From assembly GCA_905182985.1 (NCBI GenBank), contig CAJJDN010000111.1, positions 149,922 through 213,921 of the forward strand: DNA of 64,000 nucleotides, given 5' to 3'. The notes below the pieces were generated by a model. It searched no databases and was not told where the DNA came from. It saw only the letters and a program-made list of their open reading frames with translations. Shown here one piece after another: positions 63,899 to 64,000 of the stretch (position 1 is the first letter of the stretch; each line of letters starts with the position of its first letter). A program made the position numbers and the translations under genes. This stretch comes from Paramecium sonneborni (taxonomy: Eukaryota > Ciliophora > Oligohymenophorea > Peniculida > Parameciidae).

Positions 63899-64000
63899 AG
63901 AATTTTATTAATTTATTCTTATTTCTCAGCCAATAAAAAAAAGAATCAAATTAAAAATTCATTAAATCTCTCAAAATTAAATATTATAAAATAATTATAA
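63899..64000. other. right edge, non-coding
   Basis: About 100 bp of A+T-rich DNA after K3; no feature. Confidence 0.4.

Overview
The window looks like macronuclear DNA of a Paramecium-type ciliate. Three things in the sequence point there. (1) Long coding frames with clear family homology are full of in-frame TAA and TAG at positions where relatives have Gln, and end only at TGA, so TAA/TAG = Gln and TGA is the sole stop. (2) Genes are cut by very short GT...AG introns, nearly all 19-34 nt. Splicing them out restores frame, and the summed exon length is a multiple of 3 in every gene where I parsed all introns. (3) DNA is very A+T rich, genes are packed on both strands, and intergenic gaps are usually 50-900 bp. 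All translations below use this code. An ORF caller using the standard code misses almost every gene here.

Layout, left to right: a partial histidine kinase (-, runs off the left edge); a small uncertain gene; a 3-hydroxyisobutyrate-dehydrogenase-like enzyme; an AMPK/SNF1-like kinase with a 252-residue polyglutamine tract made of (TAA)n; a P-loop-less adenylate-kinase-like protein (-); a two-TM receptor-like protein; an amino-acid permease (-) with an in-frame TGA; a centrin-like EF-hand protein; a small gene with a decayed tandem copy (-); two tandem members (C1, C2) of a two-TM ectodomain family; a GST (-); an unknown gene (-); a hybrid histidine kinase; a myristoylation-type coiled-coil protein (-); a membrane protein; ribosomal protein eS27; PP2A regulatory subunit B55 (-); a zinc-binding membrane protein (-); a decayed gene; the third two-TM family member (C3); a RING/TRAF/SPRY protein (-); a K+ channel (K1); a BCH-RhoGAP protein; two divergent coiled-coil genes; a sensor-TPR-VWA membrane receptor; a Qa-SNARE; an Enhancer-of-polycomb-like protein; eS12; an unknown conserved-looking gene (-); an unknown gene; and two divergently transcribed K+ channels, K2 (-) and K3 (+).

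There is no operon logic. Most genes are unrelated housekeeping or signalling genes. Several related sets recur: three two-TM ectodomain proteins, three cyclic-nucleotide-type K+ channels that each carry a zinc-knuckle-like motif after the ligand-binding region, two histidine kinases, and two receptor-like proteins with an extracellular sensor region. This is the membrane-excitability and environmental-sensing repertoire typical of ciliates.

Two assembly faults are visible. A single N at 14892 and another at 56854 are each flanked by perfect-looking direct duplications (954 and 1075 bp). They are best read as unmerged contig overlaps, and one of them breaks gene C1.
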